NCBI GenBank assembly: GCA_028280265.1
Contig: JANQMD010000052.1
Coordinates: 1 to 46,646 of the forward strand
From: Flavobacteriaceae bacterium
GTDB taxonomy: Bacteria; Bacteroidota; Bacteroidia; Flavobacteriales; Flavobacteriaceae
Length of the DNA: 46,646 nucleotides
Direction: 5' to 3'
This document shows, one piece after another, positions 17,376 to 26,017 of this stretch; position 1 is the first letter of the stretch; every line of letters starts with the position of its first letter. The position numbers and the translations under genes are program-made. The notes beneath the pieces were generated by a model that saw only the letters and a list, made by a program, of their open reading frames with translations, did not search any database and was not told where the DNA came from.

Positions 17376-20300
17376 TTAGATCTGTTTTAAAGTTTCTAAT
17401 GCTTTCTTTACCGAATCAATTTTGATAAAAGTAATCAATAATCGCAATCCGTTTTTGGTTTGCTTTTCTTTCATCACACAACTTTTAGAATGTTGTTGAA
17501 CATATTTCAACATACTGGTAAAAGCTTCTGTCTGATAATAGGCACTTTGTTGGTCAGAAACAAAATAGCCAATCATTCTTTTCTGCTTCAGGACGATTTT
17601 CTCCAATCCTAATTTTTTTGCCAACCACTTGATTCGAACACTGTCTAATAAGTCCACTGCTTGATTGGGCAATATACCAAAACGATCCACCAATCGCTGC
17701 TCGTAGGCTAATAGTGTTTCTTCAGACTCAATGGTTGACAATTCGTTGTAGAGGTTCAAGCGTTCAGAAATAGCATTGATGTAATTATCTGGAAATAAAA
17801 TTTCAAAATCTGTATCGATTTGTACTTCTTTCACAAACTCTTTTGGACCTTGATTTTCATGGCTGTATAGTTCTTTGAATTGATTTTCTTTCAGCTCTTC
17901 GATAGCCTCACTCAATATTTTCTGATAGGTGTCAAAACCGATGTCATTAATAAATCCACTTTGCTCACCTCCTAGTAAATCTCCAGCACCTCGAATTTCC
18001 AAATCTTTCATAGCTATGTTGATTCCACTTCCAAGGTCTGAGAACATCTCCAAAGCTTGAATACGTTTCCTAGCATCATCTGTCATCATATGATAAGGAG
18101 GTGTAATGAAATAACAAAAAGCTTTCTTATTCGATCTTCCCACGCGTCCTCTCATTTGGTGGAGGTCTGAGAGTCCAAAATTATTGGCATTGTTGATAAA
18201 GATTGTATTGGCATTGGTAACATCCAAACCGCTTTCTACGATTGTGGTAGAAACCAATACATCAAACTCGTTGTTCATAAAAGAAAGCATCAAACTCTCC
18301 AACTTCTTGCCTTCCATCTGCCCATGACCTATACCAATCTTAGCATTGGGAACCAAGCGCTGTAGCATTCCAGCAACTTCCTTAATATTTTCGATTCTAT
18401 TATGGATAAAGAATACCTGACCTCCTCTGGAAATTTCATAAGCAATGGCATCTCTAATCGTTTCTTCACTGAAACGAATGACTTGCGTATCAATAGGATG
18501 TCTGTTGGGTGGAGGTGTGCTAATAACTGAAAGGTCCCTAGCAGCCATTAAGCTGAATTGCAATGTTCTTGGAATAGGAGTGGCTGTTAAGGTAAGGGTA
18601 TCTACATTCTCCTTGAGTGTTTTTAATTTGTCTTTTACAGCGACACCAAATTTCTGTTCCTCGTCGATGATCAACAATCCCAAATCTTTGAATTTGATTT
18701 TCTGATTGGTTAATTGATGGGTTCCAATAACAATGTCTACATTTCCAGTATTAATCCCATCAATGACTCCGTTCTTTTGCTTTGTTGTTCTAAATCGATT
18801 CAAATAATCGATCTTGATGGGGAAATCTTTCAGTCTTTTGGAAAAAGTTTTAAAATGTTGAAAAGCCAAAATGGTAGTGGGAACTAAAATAGCAACTTGT
18901 TTGCCATTATCCACAGCTTTAAAAGCAGCACGAATGGCAATCTCAGTTTTTCCAAAACCAACATCCCCGCAAACCAATCGATCCATAGGTTGTTCACTTT
19001 CCATATCCTTTTTAACATCTTGAGTGGCTGTAAACTGATCGGGGGTATCTTCAAATAGAAAGCTAGCTTCTAGCTCATGCTGCATGTGGGTATCTGGACC
19101 GAAAGCAACTCCTTTTTGCATTTTACGTTTTGCATACAATTGAATCAAATCATAGGCAATTTCTTTAACGCGTTTCTTTGTTTTCTGTTTGATCTTCTTC
19201 CAAGCCGCAGAACCTAATTTGTAGATTTTAGGAGGCTTTCCATCTTTTCCGTTAAACTTGGAGATCTTATGGAGTGAATGAATGCTGACATACAAGATGT
19301 CACGATCTCCATAAATGAGTTTAATAGCCTCTTGCTTTTTTCCTTCGACATCAATTTTCTGTAGACCTCCAAACTTTCCGATCCCATGATCTATGTGGGT
19401 CACATAATCGCCGACGGTTAAATTGTTGAGTTCTTTTAATGTGATGGATTGTTTTTTAGCATACCCATTTTTTAATCGGAATTTGTGGTAACGCTCAAAA
19501 ATTTCATGATCGGTATAGCAAACAATTTTCTCGTCCAAATCAATGAAACCCTGATGTAATGGAAAAACGACTGTTTCGTAATGCACTTTTTTTTTAGAAT
19601 CTTCGAAAATATCCTGAAACCTCTGTGCCTGTTGTTCATTCGCGCAAAATATATAATTGAGGAATCCTTCTTCATCATGTTGATTTAAGTTCTCAATCAG
19701 TAAATCAAACTGTTTGTTGAATGAAGGCTGAGGTTTGATATTAAAAGAGATTTGACTATCGAGGTTTGTTGAAGTGCCAAAATGAGCTACAGTAAATTCT
19801 TGTAGTTGATCTTTGATGAGTTTCCCGTCACAAAATAAATCTTTAGGTTCTGAGTGATTAATCTCTTTTGATAATTCGCCAAAAGCTTCTACTGCCTTGA
19901 GGTAAAGCTTGTCTAGTTTTCCAGAAGCAAGACTTGCATTTTTTGTAAATACAATGGTCTTGGAGGAAACATATTTCAAGAAACTCTCTCGTTTTTCCTG
20001 TAGTGCCTTGTTTTCAACATTCGGCATTATGCTCACTTTCTTCAATTTCTCCAAAGAAAGTTGTGTTTCTACATCAAAGGTTCTAATGCTATCCACTTCG
20101 TCTCCAAAGAATTCGATACGATAAGGCTCGTCATTGGAAAAAGAAAAAACATCAATAATTCCACCACGTACAGAAAACTCACCAGGTTCAGTAACAAAGT
20201 CTACTCTGTTAAAACTATACTCAAATAATACCTCGTTTACAAAGTCTAAGGAAAGCTCTTCCCCCAAAGAAATTTTTAAAGTATTCCGTTCGAGTTCTCT

Positions 20301-20705
20301 TTTGGTCACTACTTTTTCAAACAATGCCTCAGGATATGTGACAATAATAGCTGGCTTTTTTCTCGAATTGATACGATTTAAAACCTCTGATCGGAGCAAT
20401 ACATTTGCATTGTCAGTCTCTTCAATTTGATAAGGTCTACGGTAAGACCCTGGATAAAACAACACATTTTTATCGCCAATGAACTGCTCAAGATCATTCA
20501 AATAATAAGCCGCTTCTTCCTTGTCATTTAGGATAATAACGAAGGGTTTTTCAGCTCTTTTGAAAGTTTCAGAAATGACAAAAGACAACGAAGAACCGAC
20601 CAAATTCGATATTTGAAAATGGTTTTGGTCTCGTTGTATTTCATTTAAAATCTGCTGAGTCTTCGCAGATTTTTGATATCGATTTACGATGGTCTGTTTG
20701 CTCAA
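17376..20705 (-). CDS. mfd: Transcription-repair coupling factor Mfd
   Basis: 1109 residues, normal for the family. Mfd is an ATP-driven translocase that removes stalled RNA polymerase at DNA lesions and recruits UvrA. The domains in order are: UvrB-like N-terminus, CarD-like RNA-polymerase interaction domain (YVTHIDHGIGKFGGL), and superfamily 2 helicase with Walker A GDVGFGKT near 580 and the DEEQ box near 680. TATPIPRTLQFS, the GRVGRS motif VI and the C-terminal TRCF domain follow. The start is a TTG with no in-frame ATG nearby; the upstream codons run into non-coding sequence. The EamA gene follows one base after the stop. Confidence 0.96.
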   Translation of the reverse strand: MSKQTIVNRYQKSAKTQQILNEIQRDQNHFQISNLVGSSLSFVISETFKRAEKPFVIILNDKEEAAYYLNDLEQFIGDKNVLFYPGSYRRPYQIEETDNANVLLRSEVLNRINSRKKPAIIVTYPEALFEKVVTKRELERNTLKISLGEELSLDFVNEVLFEYSFNRVDFVTEPGEFSVRGGIIDVFSFSNDEPYRIEFFGDEVDSIRTFDVETQLSLEKLKKVSIMPNVENKALQEKRESFLKYVSSKTIVFTKNASLASGKLDKLYLKAVEAFGELSKEINHSEPKDLFCDGKLIKDQLQEFTVAHFGTSTNLDSQISFNIKPQPSFNKQFDLLIENLNQHDEEGFLNYIFCANEQQAQRFQDIFEDSKKKVHYETVVFPLHQGFIDLDEKIVCYTDHEIFERYHKFRLKNGYAKKQSITLKELNNLTVGDYVTHIDHGIGKFGGLQKIDVEGKKQEAIKLIYGDRDILYVSIHSLHKISKFNGKDGKPPKIYKLGSAAWKKIKQKTKKRVKEIAYDLIQLYAKRKMQKGVAFGPDTHMQHELEASFLFEDTPDQFTATQDVKKDMESEQPMDRLVCGDVGFGKTEIAIRAAFKAVDNGKQVAILVPTTILAFQHFKTFSKRLKDFPIKIDYLNRFRTTKQKNGVIDGINTGNVDIVIGTHQLTNQKIKFKDLGLLIIDEEQKFGVAVKDKLKTLKENVDTLTLTATPIPRTLQFSLMAARDLSVISTPPPNRHPIDTQVIRFSEETIRDAIAYEISRGGQVFFIHNRIENIKEVAGMLQRLVPNAKIGIGHGQMEGKKLESLMLSFMNNEFDVLVSTTIVESGLDVTNANTIFINNANNFGLSDLHQMRGRVGRSNKKAFCYFITPPYHMMTDDARKRIQALEMFSDLGSGINIAMKDLEIRGAGDLLGGEQSGFINDIGFDTYQKILSEAIEELKENQFKELYSHENQGPKEFVKEVQIDTDFEILFPDNYINAISERLNLYNELSTIESEETLLAYEQRLVDRFGILPNQAVDLLDSVRIKWLAKKLGLEKIVLKQKRMIGYFVSDQQSAYYQTEAFTSMLKYVQQHSKSCVMKEKQTKNGLRLLITFIKIDSVKKALETLKQI

Positions 20706-20721
20706 CGAAATATATTTTGAG

Positions 20722-20729
20722 CAAAGGTA
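20722..20729 (-). promoter_or_regulatory. -7 promoter element of mfd
   Basis: The minus strand reads TACCTTTG, an exact TAnnTTTG match, 17 bases before the TTG start of mfd. No well-spaced -33 TTG is visible. Confidence 0.42.
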
Positions 20730-20782
20730 ATCTGTTCAAGATTAATAAATAGAAAAAAACTGGAATTTGTAAAATAAAACAA

Positions 20783-20815
20783 TAACTTTGGTTTTTCTCT
20801 GTTAGTAAGTAACAG
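20783..20815 (+). promoter_or_regulatory. -7 element and 5' hairpin of the barrel gene at 20847
   Basis: TAACTTTG at 20783-20790 fits the TAnnTTTG consensus; the nearest TTTG upstream (20766-20769) is only 13 bases away, which is short. Just downstream CTGTTA (20799-20804) and TAACAG (20810-20815) form a small hairpin that would sit at the 5' end of the mRNA and might stabilise it. Confidence 0.38.
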
Positions 20816-20846
20816 TATATATTGAAATTCTCCCTTAGTCATTGAA

Positions 20847-21434
20847 ATGAAAGTCATTTTTGCCTTTGCATGTATCGTCTTTTTATTTCCACTCTCCAGT
20901 CATAGTCAAAATCAGAATAATAGATGGGCAATAGGGGTTAGTGGATCTCTTGTAAGTTTTGGAAACGTCGGACTCACAGTGGTTCGAGATCGTTATAATG
21001 CTCAAATTCCAAAAATCAATATAACACGTTATCTTTTTTCTGGCCTCAGTTTAGATGCTGGATTTACTGTTGGAACTTTAAAAAAAATTGAAGGTTTATA
21101 TGGAAATGCGTTCGATTATTTTTCGTTTGATGGGGGCATTCGTTATGATTTTAATACTTCTACTGAGAATTATGTTCCGTATATAGGTCTAGGAGGAAGT
21201 ATTGTCGGAGCTCCGGCAACTATAGCTAATTCCAAACCCACTCCAACACTGAATTTCTCCTTGGGAGCTACGTATTGGATTTCATCGAAATGGGGTGTAA
21301 ATGCACAGGCGACCTATAAATATTCTCAAAAAGAATTTCAGAGTATGGTATCGCATGTTCAACTATCAGCAGGTTTGGTCTATAGTTTCGGGAGAAGAGC
21401 GATGGTTTATCGTTTGTGGGATGTTGAATGGTAA
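20847..21434 (+). CDS. Small outer-membrane beta-barrel protein, OmpA-barrel-like
   Basis: 195 residues with a signal peptide (ends SHSQ) and alternating beta strands to a C-terminal aromatic. It is the size of an eight-stranded barrel. Line by line it resembles the N-terminal barrel of the OmpA protein at 32125: NNRWAIGVSG vs [25 protein letters not shown] vs [33 protein letters not shown] vs [22 protein letters not shown]. It lacks the TSP3 repeats and the peptidoglycan-binding domain, so it is a barrel only. The function is probably structural. It converges tail to tail with the thioredoxin gene, two bases apart. Confidence 0.8.
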   Translation: MKVIFAFACIVFLFPLSSHSQNQNNRWAIGVSGSLVSFGNVGLTVVRDRYNAQIPKINITRYLFSGLSLDAGFTVGTLKKIEGLYGNAFDYFSFDGGIRYDFNTSTENYVPYIGLGGSIVGAPATIANSKPTPTLNFSLGATYWISSKWGVNAQATYKYSQKEFQSMVSHVQLSAGLVYSFGRRAMVYRLWDVEW

Positions 21435-21436
21435 AT

Positions 21437-21916
21437 TTACCTTTGACGTGTGAGTATTCTCAACATCTTCTTTGGAGGGATGTATTCAAAATATCTTTTT
21501 TTTATTTGAAATGATTCATCCAAGATTATCGTAGCTGGAAGTGAGAAAGGTACTTTTTTTCTAGAGGCTAAAAGCAAGGGGATTTCATGAACAGGGTTTC
21601 TTCTTTTTCCTGCTTCATGATTGTAAAACTTTTTTCCTTCGAAAACAATTGTATCTCTTGTTTCTGTATTCATCTTCACAGCATAGTAATGTGAGTTTAA
21701 AATGGAAATTATTTCGGAATTTTGAAAAACAACCTGATCCATTTTCTTACAATACGAGCACCAATCAGCATAAAAAGAGATGAATACTTTTTTAGGCTTT
21801 ATGGATAAAGAGTCATCCAATTGTTCAAATGAAATCCAGTTGATTTGCTCTCTCTGAGCAAAAACATTTGTTCCTAGGAAAAGTATGAATAATAGGATAA
21901 TTCTAGATGACTTCAT
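21437..21916 (-). CDS. Exported thioredoxin-family protein
   Basis: 159 residues from the ATG at 21916. A TTG at 21934 would overlap the receptor gene and put six extra residues before the signal peptide, so ATG is preferred. A signal peptide (ends NVFAQ) is followed by a thioredoxin-like fold of the DUF255/Thioredoxin_7 type. The active site is DWCSYCKK, cysteines at 53 and 56, after FISFYA. The CSYC pair suggests reduction or transfer of thiols or metals in the periplasm. It begins one base beyond the TonB receptor stop and is therefore cotranscribed with it. The conserved cis-proline region reads LPATIILDE. The target may be cysteines of the receptor (see receptor entry); this is inference. 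Confidence 0.85.
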   Translation of the reverse strand: MKSSRIILLFILFLGTNVFAQREQINWISFEQLDDSLSIKPKKVFISFYADWCSYCKKMDQVVFQNSEIISILNSHYYAVKMNTETRDTIVFEGKKFYNHEAGKRRNPVHEIPLLLASRKKVPFSLPATIILDESFQIKKRYFEYIPPKKMLRILTRQR

Positions 21917-21917
21917 T

Positions 21918-24278
21918 TTAATGGAGTTTTCCAAATTTTATACCCATAAAAAATGTTCTTGGTGCATTAGGTCCATAAATATAATCAGAATCTCTTGTTG
22001 GCCCTATGTCAAAATCACTTTGATAGGCATTAAAAAGATTCTTAATTCCTAAAGAGAAGGTTGTCATAAAACTTTCATTGAAGTCTATATGAGATTCTAA
22101 TTTTAAGTTGAGGTCAAAAAAAGAATTTACCTCATTGAGTTGTAAGAACCCAGTATTGCTAGTCACTCTAGGAACTATCATTGATCCAGTATAGGTTCCT
22201 GTTACATCTACATTAAATTTTTCATTGGGAACCCAAGAGGCGTTTATATAGCCGTAAAAATTTGGATTCCGAATAAACTCGTCTACAACAATATTGGACT
22301 CACCAGGAGTCCCATCAGTTTCAAATAATATTTGTGGTTGATTGTATTTTGATTGTTGCAAGGTGCCTCCCAGTTGAAATCTCCATTTAGGATTGGGTGA
22401 AATTCCAAATTCAAAATTTGTTCCATAAACTCTTGCCCCAGATCCATTCCTTACCTCTTCAAGAATGGAGTTATTGGGTAAAACAGCACCAGTACTTACT
22501 ATTGTGAATGGATTTTCTAAAGTTGTATAAAAACCTTCGAGAAGGAAATCCATTTGTAGCAAATTTATATTCTTTGAATAATTGAAAGATCCTGTAAACG
22601 CATTGGAGTACTCTGTCTTTAAATTGTCTGAAAGGATGACAAACAGCGGTTCTCCACCAACACTAGAAATATGTAAATCTTCATTAAAAGCTTGAGAAGC
22701 TCTAAATCCTCTGGCATAACCTCCTCGGAATTTTAAAGCCTCAGTAAATTGATATGAAACAGTCAGCCTTGGAGAAAAAGCAGTTTGATTCACATTTACA
22801 GCCCTGCTAATTCCACCGATAGAGTACTGCCCATCCACAGATACGTTGTCTAATCGTGCACCGACCAATGTGGTAAACTTCTCGGAAGGTTTCCATTCGT
22901 ATTGGGCATAAACTCCTCTTGAGTTTACGGTTTGATCGATGAGTCTATTGTACCCCGGGATTTGATCTTCAGTATTGGTATAATTAACTTCAGCACCTAA
23001 AGTGAGAATATCATTACTTTTCAAAGTCTTTGTGTATTGTAAACCATTTACCCAAGCCAAATCTTTCGTGGTTCCAAAGGCGTTGTTGGCTAAAATACTA
23101 TCTTGAACCGTTCGTCCTCCACCTAGACCCCCATAAAAGCTATCACGATTCGTATGAGAGACTGAGGTGTAGACTTGAAATTTTCCAGTATCATCTTTGC
23201 TGTAAATTTCGTAATCGGCTCCGCCAATAAAAGTATCATGATCTAACTCTTCTGTAATATCGGTAAACTGTGGTGCTAAATTCAATCGATCACCACCGCG
23301 TCTGTATTCTTGTATTGAGTTTAAGTTTACAGAAATTCTACTTTTTTCAGTAGGCTTTAAAAAAGCTTTTGCGCCCACAGTTGTATTTCTAAGCTCAACC
23401 AATTCGGTAAATCCATCTCCATTGGCATCGTAACTTTCACGATTTCTATACGTTCCAAACAGGGAAATTCCGCTATCTAAATCATCAGATACTACAGATG
23501 TATTGAATGTAACATTTCTATCAATAGCCTCACCGTCTATTAATGCGAGGTTGCTTCCAATTTCCCATGTGTTCAAAATGGGATCTTTGGTAATGACATT
23601 TACAGTGCCTGCAATAGCACTAGAGCCATACAAAGCTGATCCTCCACTTCTCACAACTTCAATACGCTCTATGATATTGGTTGGAATTTGCTCAAGACCG
23701 TAAACTCCAATCAAAGAAGTAAAAATGGGCCTGCTATTTAAAAGCACCTGAGTATATCCTCCTTCCAATCCGTTCAAACGAACTTGGGTAAAACCACAAT
23801 TCTGACAGTTGGTTTCCACACGTACACCTGGAGCAAAATTTAATCCATCTGCCATAGAGATTGACTGCGTAGCCGTTAACAATCGAGATTTTAATGTAGA
23901 TACAATCACTGGCGCTTTTCTACGTTCTACACGATTCCTAGTGGCACTAATAACCACTTCTTCCAGTCCTAATAAATCCTCATATAGTGAGAAGTTTAAA
24001 GTGATTTTTTGATTGGGTTTTAGCTCAATAGCTTTACTGACTTTTCTGTAGCCTTGAGAGCTAACCTCTATGGTGATTTTTCCATTAGGGACTTCTAACT
24101 TGTAGAATCCATTTTCATCTGCATTAGTACCTTGGACACCCTCTTTTACATAAACAGCGGCAAAAGGTACTGGTTCATTAGCGGAGGTGATCATTCCCGA
24201 AACGACAGTCTTTTCTTGGGCATAAACTGACATACCCATTAATAAAAAGAACACGATGATTAAATTTCTTATATCCAA
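21918..24278 (-). CDS. TonB-dependent receptor, probably for metal or metal complex
   Basis: 786 residues: a signal peptide (ends VYAQ), a CarboxypepD_reg domain (about 25-100), a plug domain (about 110-235) and a 22-strand-type barrel ending FGKLH. The plug contains NCQNCGFTQVRLNGLEGG with cysteines 158 and 161, then GGSALYGSSAIAGTVNVITK. It takes a substrate across the outer membrane using TonB energy. The context (DtxR/MntR-type regulator and ZIP transporter divergent, periplasmic thioredoxin downstream) supports metal or metallophore import. The start codon is TTG; the frame is closed by a stop just upstream and no ATG gives a complete signal peptide. A TAnnTTTG promoter overlapped by a DtxR-like palindrome lies immediately upstream. 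Confidence 0.88.
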   Translation of the reverse strand: MDIRNLIIVFFLLMGMSVYAQEKTVVSGMITSANEPVPFAAVYVKEGVQGTNADENGFYKLEVPNGKITIEVSSQGYRKVSKAIELKPNQKITLNFSLYEDLLGLEEVVISATRNRVERRKAPVIVSTLKSRLLTATQSISMADGLNFAPGVRVETNCQNCGFTQVRLNGLEGGYTQVLLNSRPIFTSLIGVYGLEQIPTNIIERIEVVRSGGSALYGSSAIAGTVNVITKDPILNTWEIGSNLALIDGEAIDRNVTFNTSVVSDDLDSGISLFGTYRNRESYDANGDGFTELVELRNTTVGAKAFLKPTEKSRISVNLNSIQEYRRGGDRLNLAPQFTDITEELDHDTFIGGADYEIYSKDDTGKFQVYTSVSHTNRDSFYGGLGGGRTVQDSILANNAFGTTKDLAWVNGLQYTKTLKSNDILTLGAEVNYTNTEDQIPGYNRLIDQTVNSRGVYAQYEWKPSEKFTTLVGARLDNVSVDGQYSIGGISRAVNVNQTAFSPRLTVSYQFTEALKFRGGYARGFRASQAFNEDLHISSVGGEPLFVILSDNLKTEYSNAFTGSFNYSKNINLLQMDFLLEGFYTTLENPFTIVSTGAVLPNNSILEEVRNGSGARVYGTNFEFGISPNPKWRFQLGGTLQQSKYNQPQILFETDGTPGESNIVVDEFIRNPNFYGYINASWVPNEKFNVDVTGTYTGSMIVPRVTSNTGFLQLNEVNSFFDLNLKLESHIDFNESFMTTFSLGIKNLFNAYQSDFDIGPTRDSDYIYGPNAPRTFFMGIKFGKLH

Positions 24279-24299
24279 GTTAAGTGATTAAAATTTCGT

Positions 24300-24307
24300 C
24301 AAAAATA
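24300..24307 (-). promoter_or_regulatory. -7 promoter element of the metal TonB receptor
   Basis: The minus strand reads TATTTTTG, an exact TAnnTTTG match, 22 bases before the TTG start of the receptor. The palindrome at 24314-24333 occupies the spacer between this element and the expected -33 position. Confidence 0.5.
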
Positions 24308-24313
24308 AATAAT

Positions 24314-24333
24314 TTTTTAGACTTGCCTAAAAA
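24314..24333. promoter_or_regulatory. DtxR/MntR-like operator palindrome
   Basis: A 20-base interrupted palindrome: TTTTTAG then ACTTGC then CTAAAAA, with inner C/G symmetry. It resembles DtxR-family operators (TTAGG...CCTAA type). It lies between the divergent receptor promoter (-7 at 24300-24307) and the regulator promoter (-7 at 24359-24366), so one bound dimer could control both. Binding is not shown; the match is by eye. Confidence 0.5.
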
Positions 24334-24358
24334 TATTTTTAACTAAACAAAAATCAAC

Positions 24359-24366
24359 TATATTTG
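24359..24366 (+). promoter_or_regulatory. -7 promoter element of the DtxR-family regulator gene
   Basis: TATATTTG matches TAnnTTTG exactly. At the right distance (19 bases) is a T-run at 24336-24339 in place of TTG. The element ends 11 bases before the ATG at 24378. Confidence 0.5.
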
Positions 24367-24377
24367 CAGGTAATAAG

Positions 24378-25037
24378 ATGGTTATGTTCACACTAGCTGA
24401 AGAGAATTATTTAAAGGCAATTTTTCATTTAGAGCGTATCTCAGGAAAGGGGATAAGTACCAATGCGATTGCTAAAAAACTTGATACGAAAGCATCTTCT
24501 GTTACCGATATGGTTAAAAAGTTAGCAGATAAAGATGTATTAGTATATAAAAAATATCAAGGAGTTTTTCTAACAGAATTAGGGAAAGGAATTGCAGCTA
24601 ATATTATTCGAAAGCATCGTTTATGGGAGGTTTTTCTGGTAGAAAAGCTGAATTTTTCTTGGGACGAAGTCCATGATGTTGCCGAACAGTTAGAGCATAT
24701 AAAATCTCCAAAGTTAATCGATGAATTAGACGCTTTTCTGGGATTTCCCAAAACAGATCCACATGGAGACCCTATTCCAGATAAAGAAGGGAATTTTCAA
24801 AAAATTGAGAAAAGATTACTCTCTACCTTGGGAACAAATGAATCAGGAATTTGCATAGGAGTCAATGATTCGTCTTCAGAGTTTTTAAAATATTTAGACC
24901 GATATCAAATCTCTTTGGGGAAGAAAATCCAAGTAGTATCAAAAGAATCCTTTGATGGTTCACTGACCATTCTAATCAATGAAAAAGAAATGACGATTTC
25001 ACAGAAAATATCTAATAATATATACATTCAATCATAA
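24378..25037 (+). CDS. DtxR/MntR-family metal-dependent transcriptional repressor
   Basis: 219 residues. A winged helix (about 5-75, ISTNAIAKKLDTKASSVTDMVKKL as recognition region) is followed by the metal-binding dimerisation domain and a C-terminal FeoA/SH3-like domain (about 150-219). Residues H80, E84, H99, E103, E106 and H107 line up with the metal ligands of DtxR, except that DtxR has cysteine where this protein has E103. An acidic residue there is the MntR-like state, hinting at manganese rather than iron sensing. The stop overlaps the ATG of the ZIP transporter by one base. It is divergent from a TonB receptor across a palindrome, so autoregulation plus control of both arms is likely. 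Confidence 0.88.
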   Translation: MVMFTLAEENYLKAIFHLERISGKGISTNAIAKKLDTKASSVTDMVKKLADKDVLVYKKYQGVFLTELGKGIAANIIRKHRLWEVFLVEKLNFSWDEVHDVAEQLEHIKSPKLIDELDAFLGFPKTDPHGDPIPDKEGNFQKIEKRLLSTLGTNESGICIGVNDSSSEFLKYLDRYQISLGKKIQVVSKESFDGSLTILINEKEMTISQKISNNIYIQS

Positions 25038-25873
25038 TGAGTACGTTTGATCAATTAGTCGAATTTGGAAAAGAACACCCAATTCAAGCGGCATTGTATG
25101 CATCTTTATTTACCTGGGGCTTAACCGCAGCTGGAGCGGCATTGGTTTTCTTTTTTAAGAAAATGAATCGTGCAGTGTTAGATGGAATGTTAGGCTTTAC
25201 TGGTGGAGTAATGGTAGCTGCCAGCTTTTGGAGTTTGCTATCACCTGCAATTGATAATAGTCCGGGAGAGGGCTTTGTAAAGGTACTTCCCTCAGCTCTT
25301 GGTTTCGCATTAGGAGCATTGGCACTGTTTGGTATGGACAAGTGGCTACCTCACTTACATATTAACTTTAAAGAGAATGAAGCTGAGGGAATGAAAACGA
25401 ATTGGCACAAAACAACCTTACTGGTTTTGGCTATAACACTACATAATATTCCAGAAGGATTAGCCGTAGGAGTTTTATTTGGAGCAGCTTCCACCTTGGT
25501 TGGGGCTGAGCAAACAGAAATGATTATTGCAGCTATTTCATTAGCTATTGGAATTGGAATTCAAAACTTTCCAGAAGGATTTGCTGTAGCGATGCCTTTG
25601 AGAAGACAAGGTGTAAGTAGAAGAAAAAGTTTTTGGTATGGACAATTGTCTGCTATCGTAGAGCCCATTGCAGCTGTTTTAGGTGCCTTAGCAGTCTCTT
25701 TTTTCACACCTATTTTACCTTATGCGTTGGCCTTTGCAGCAGGAGCTATGATCTTTGTCGTTGTAGAGGAAGTAATCCCAGAAACGCAAAGAGATAAATA
25801 TACGGACATTGCGACTCTCGGTTTTATAGGAGGCTTTATTGTAATGATGTCTTTAGATGTTGGGTTGGGTTAA
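25037..25873 (+). CDS. ZIP-family divalent metal transporter
   Basis: 278 residues with about eight membrane helices. ZIP proteins move Zn, Fe or Mn toward the cytoplasm. The helix-4 signature HNIPEG is at 136-141. The helix-5 signature reads NFPEGF (177-182), with Asn in the position where many members have His. A histidine-poor cytoplasmic loop (about 106-122) precedes helix 4. The start overlaps the regulator stop (TAATG), so the regulator and transporter are translationally coupled. Together with the divergent TonB receptor, this gives a full path for a metal across both membranes. Confidence 0.88.
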   Translation: MSTFDQLVEFGKEHPIQAALYASLFTWGLTAAGAALVFFFKKMNRAVLDGMLGFTGGVMVAASFWSLLSPAIDNSPGEGFVKVLPSALGFALGALALFGMDKWLPHLHINFKENEAEGMKTNWHKTTLLVLAITLHNIPEGLAVGVLFGAASTLVGAEQTEMIIAAISLAIGIGIQNFPEGFAVAMPLRRQGVSRRKSFWYGQLSAIVEPIAAVLGALAVSFFTPILPYALAFAAGAMIFVVVEEVIPETQRDKYTDIATLGFIGGFIVMMSLDVGLG

Positions 25874-25946
25874 CTGCAAGTTAAAAAGTCTCAAAGTGGC
25901 AGAGGGTCAAAATTAGAGAGTTAAAAGTCGAAAAGTTTAAAAGAAA
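25874..25946. other. Low-complexity A-rich spacer with short direct repeats
   Basis: After the ZIP stop the sequence repeats the phrase AGTTAAAAAGTC (25879-25890) and AGTTAAAAGTC (25919-25929) in an A-rich tract. No ORF or clear signal is present. Such tracts are common between flavobacterial genes. Confidence 0.35.
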
Positions 25947-26008
25947 AAAGGTTCGCCTGTTTCCATGTTTTAAATTGTTCACTATATGGATTTGTCAGAC
26001 GAACCTTT
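25947..26008 (-). terminator. Terminator of the GIGTTTP surface-protein gene
   Basis: AAAGGTTCG (25947-25955) and CGAACCTTT (26000-26008) pair over 9 bp, and a further CTG/CAG pairs after one mismatch. The loop is about 36 bases. Read on the minus strand, the stem is followed by TTTTTTCTTTT, fitting an intrinsic terminator nine bases past the stop at 26018. It lacks a T-tract on the plus strand, so it does not serve the ZIP gene. Confidence 0.55.
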
Positions 26009-26017
26009 GTGAAAGAA

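Noticed and set aside
22000..24278. SusC/SusD polysaccharide utilisation locus
   Set aside because: Neither TonB receptor in the window is followed by a SusD gene, and no glycoside hydrolase is nearby.
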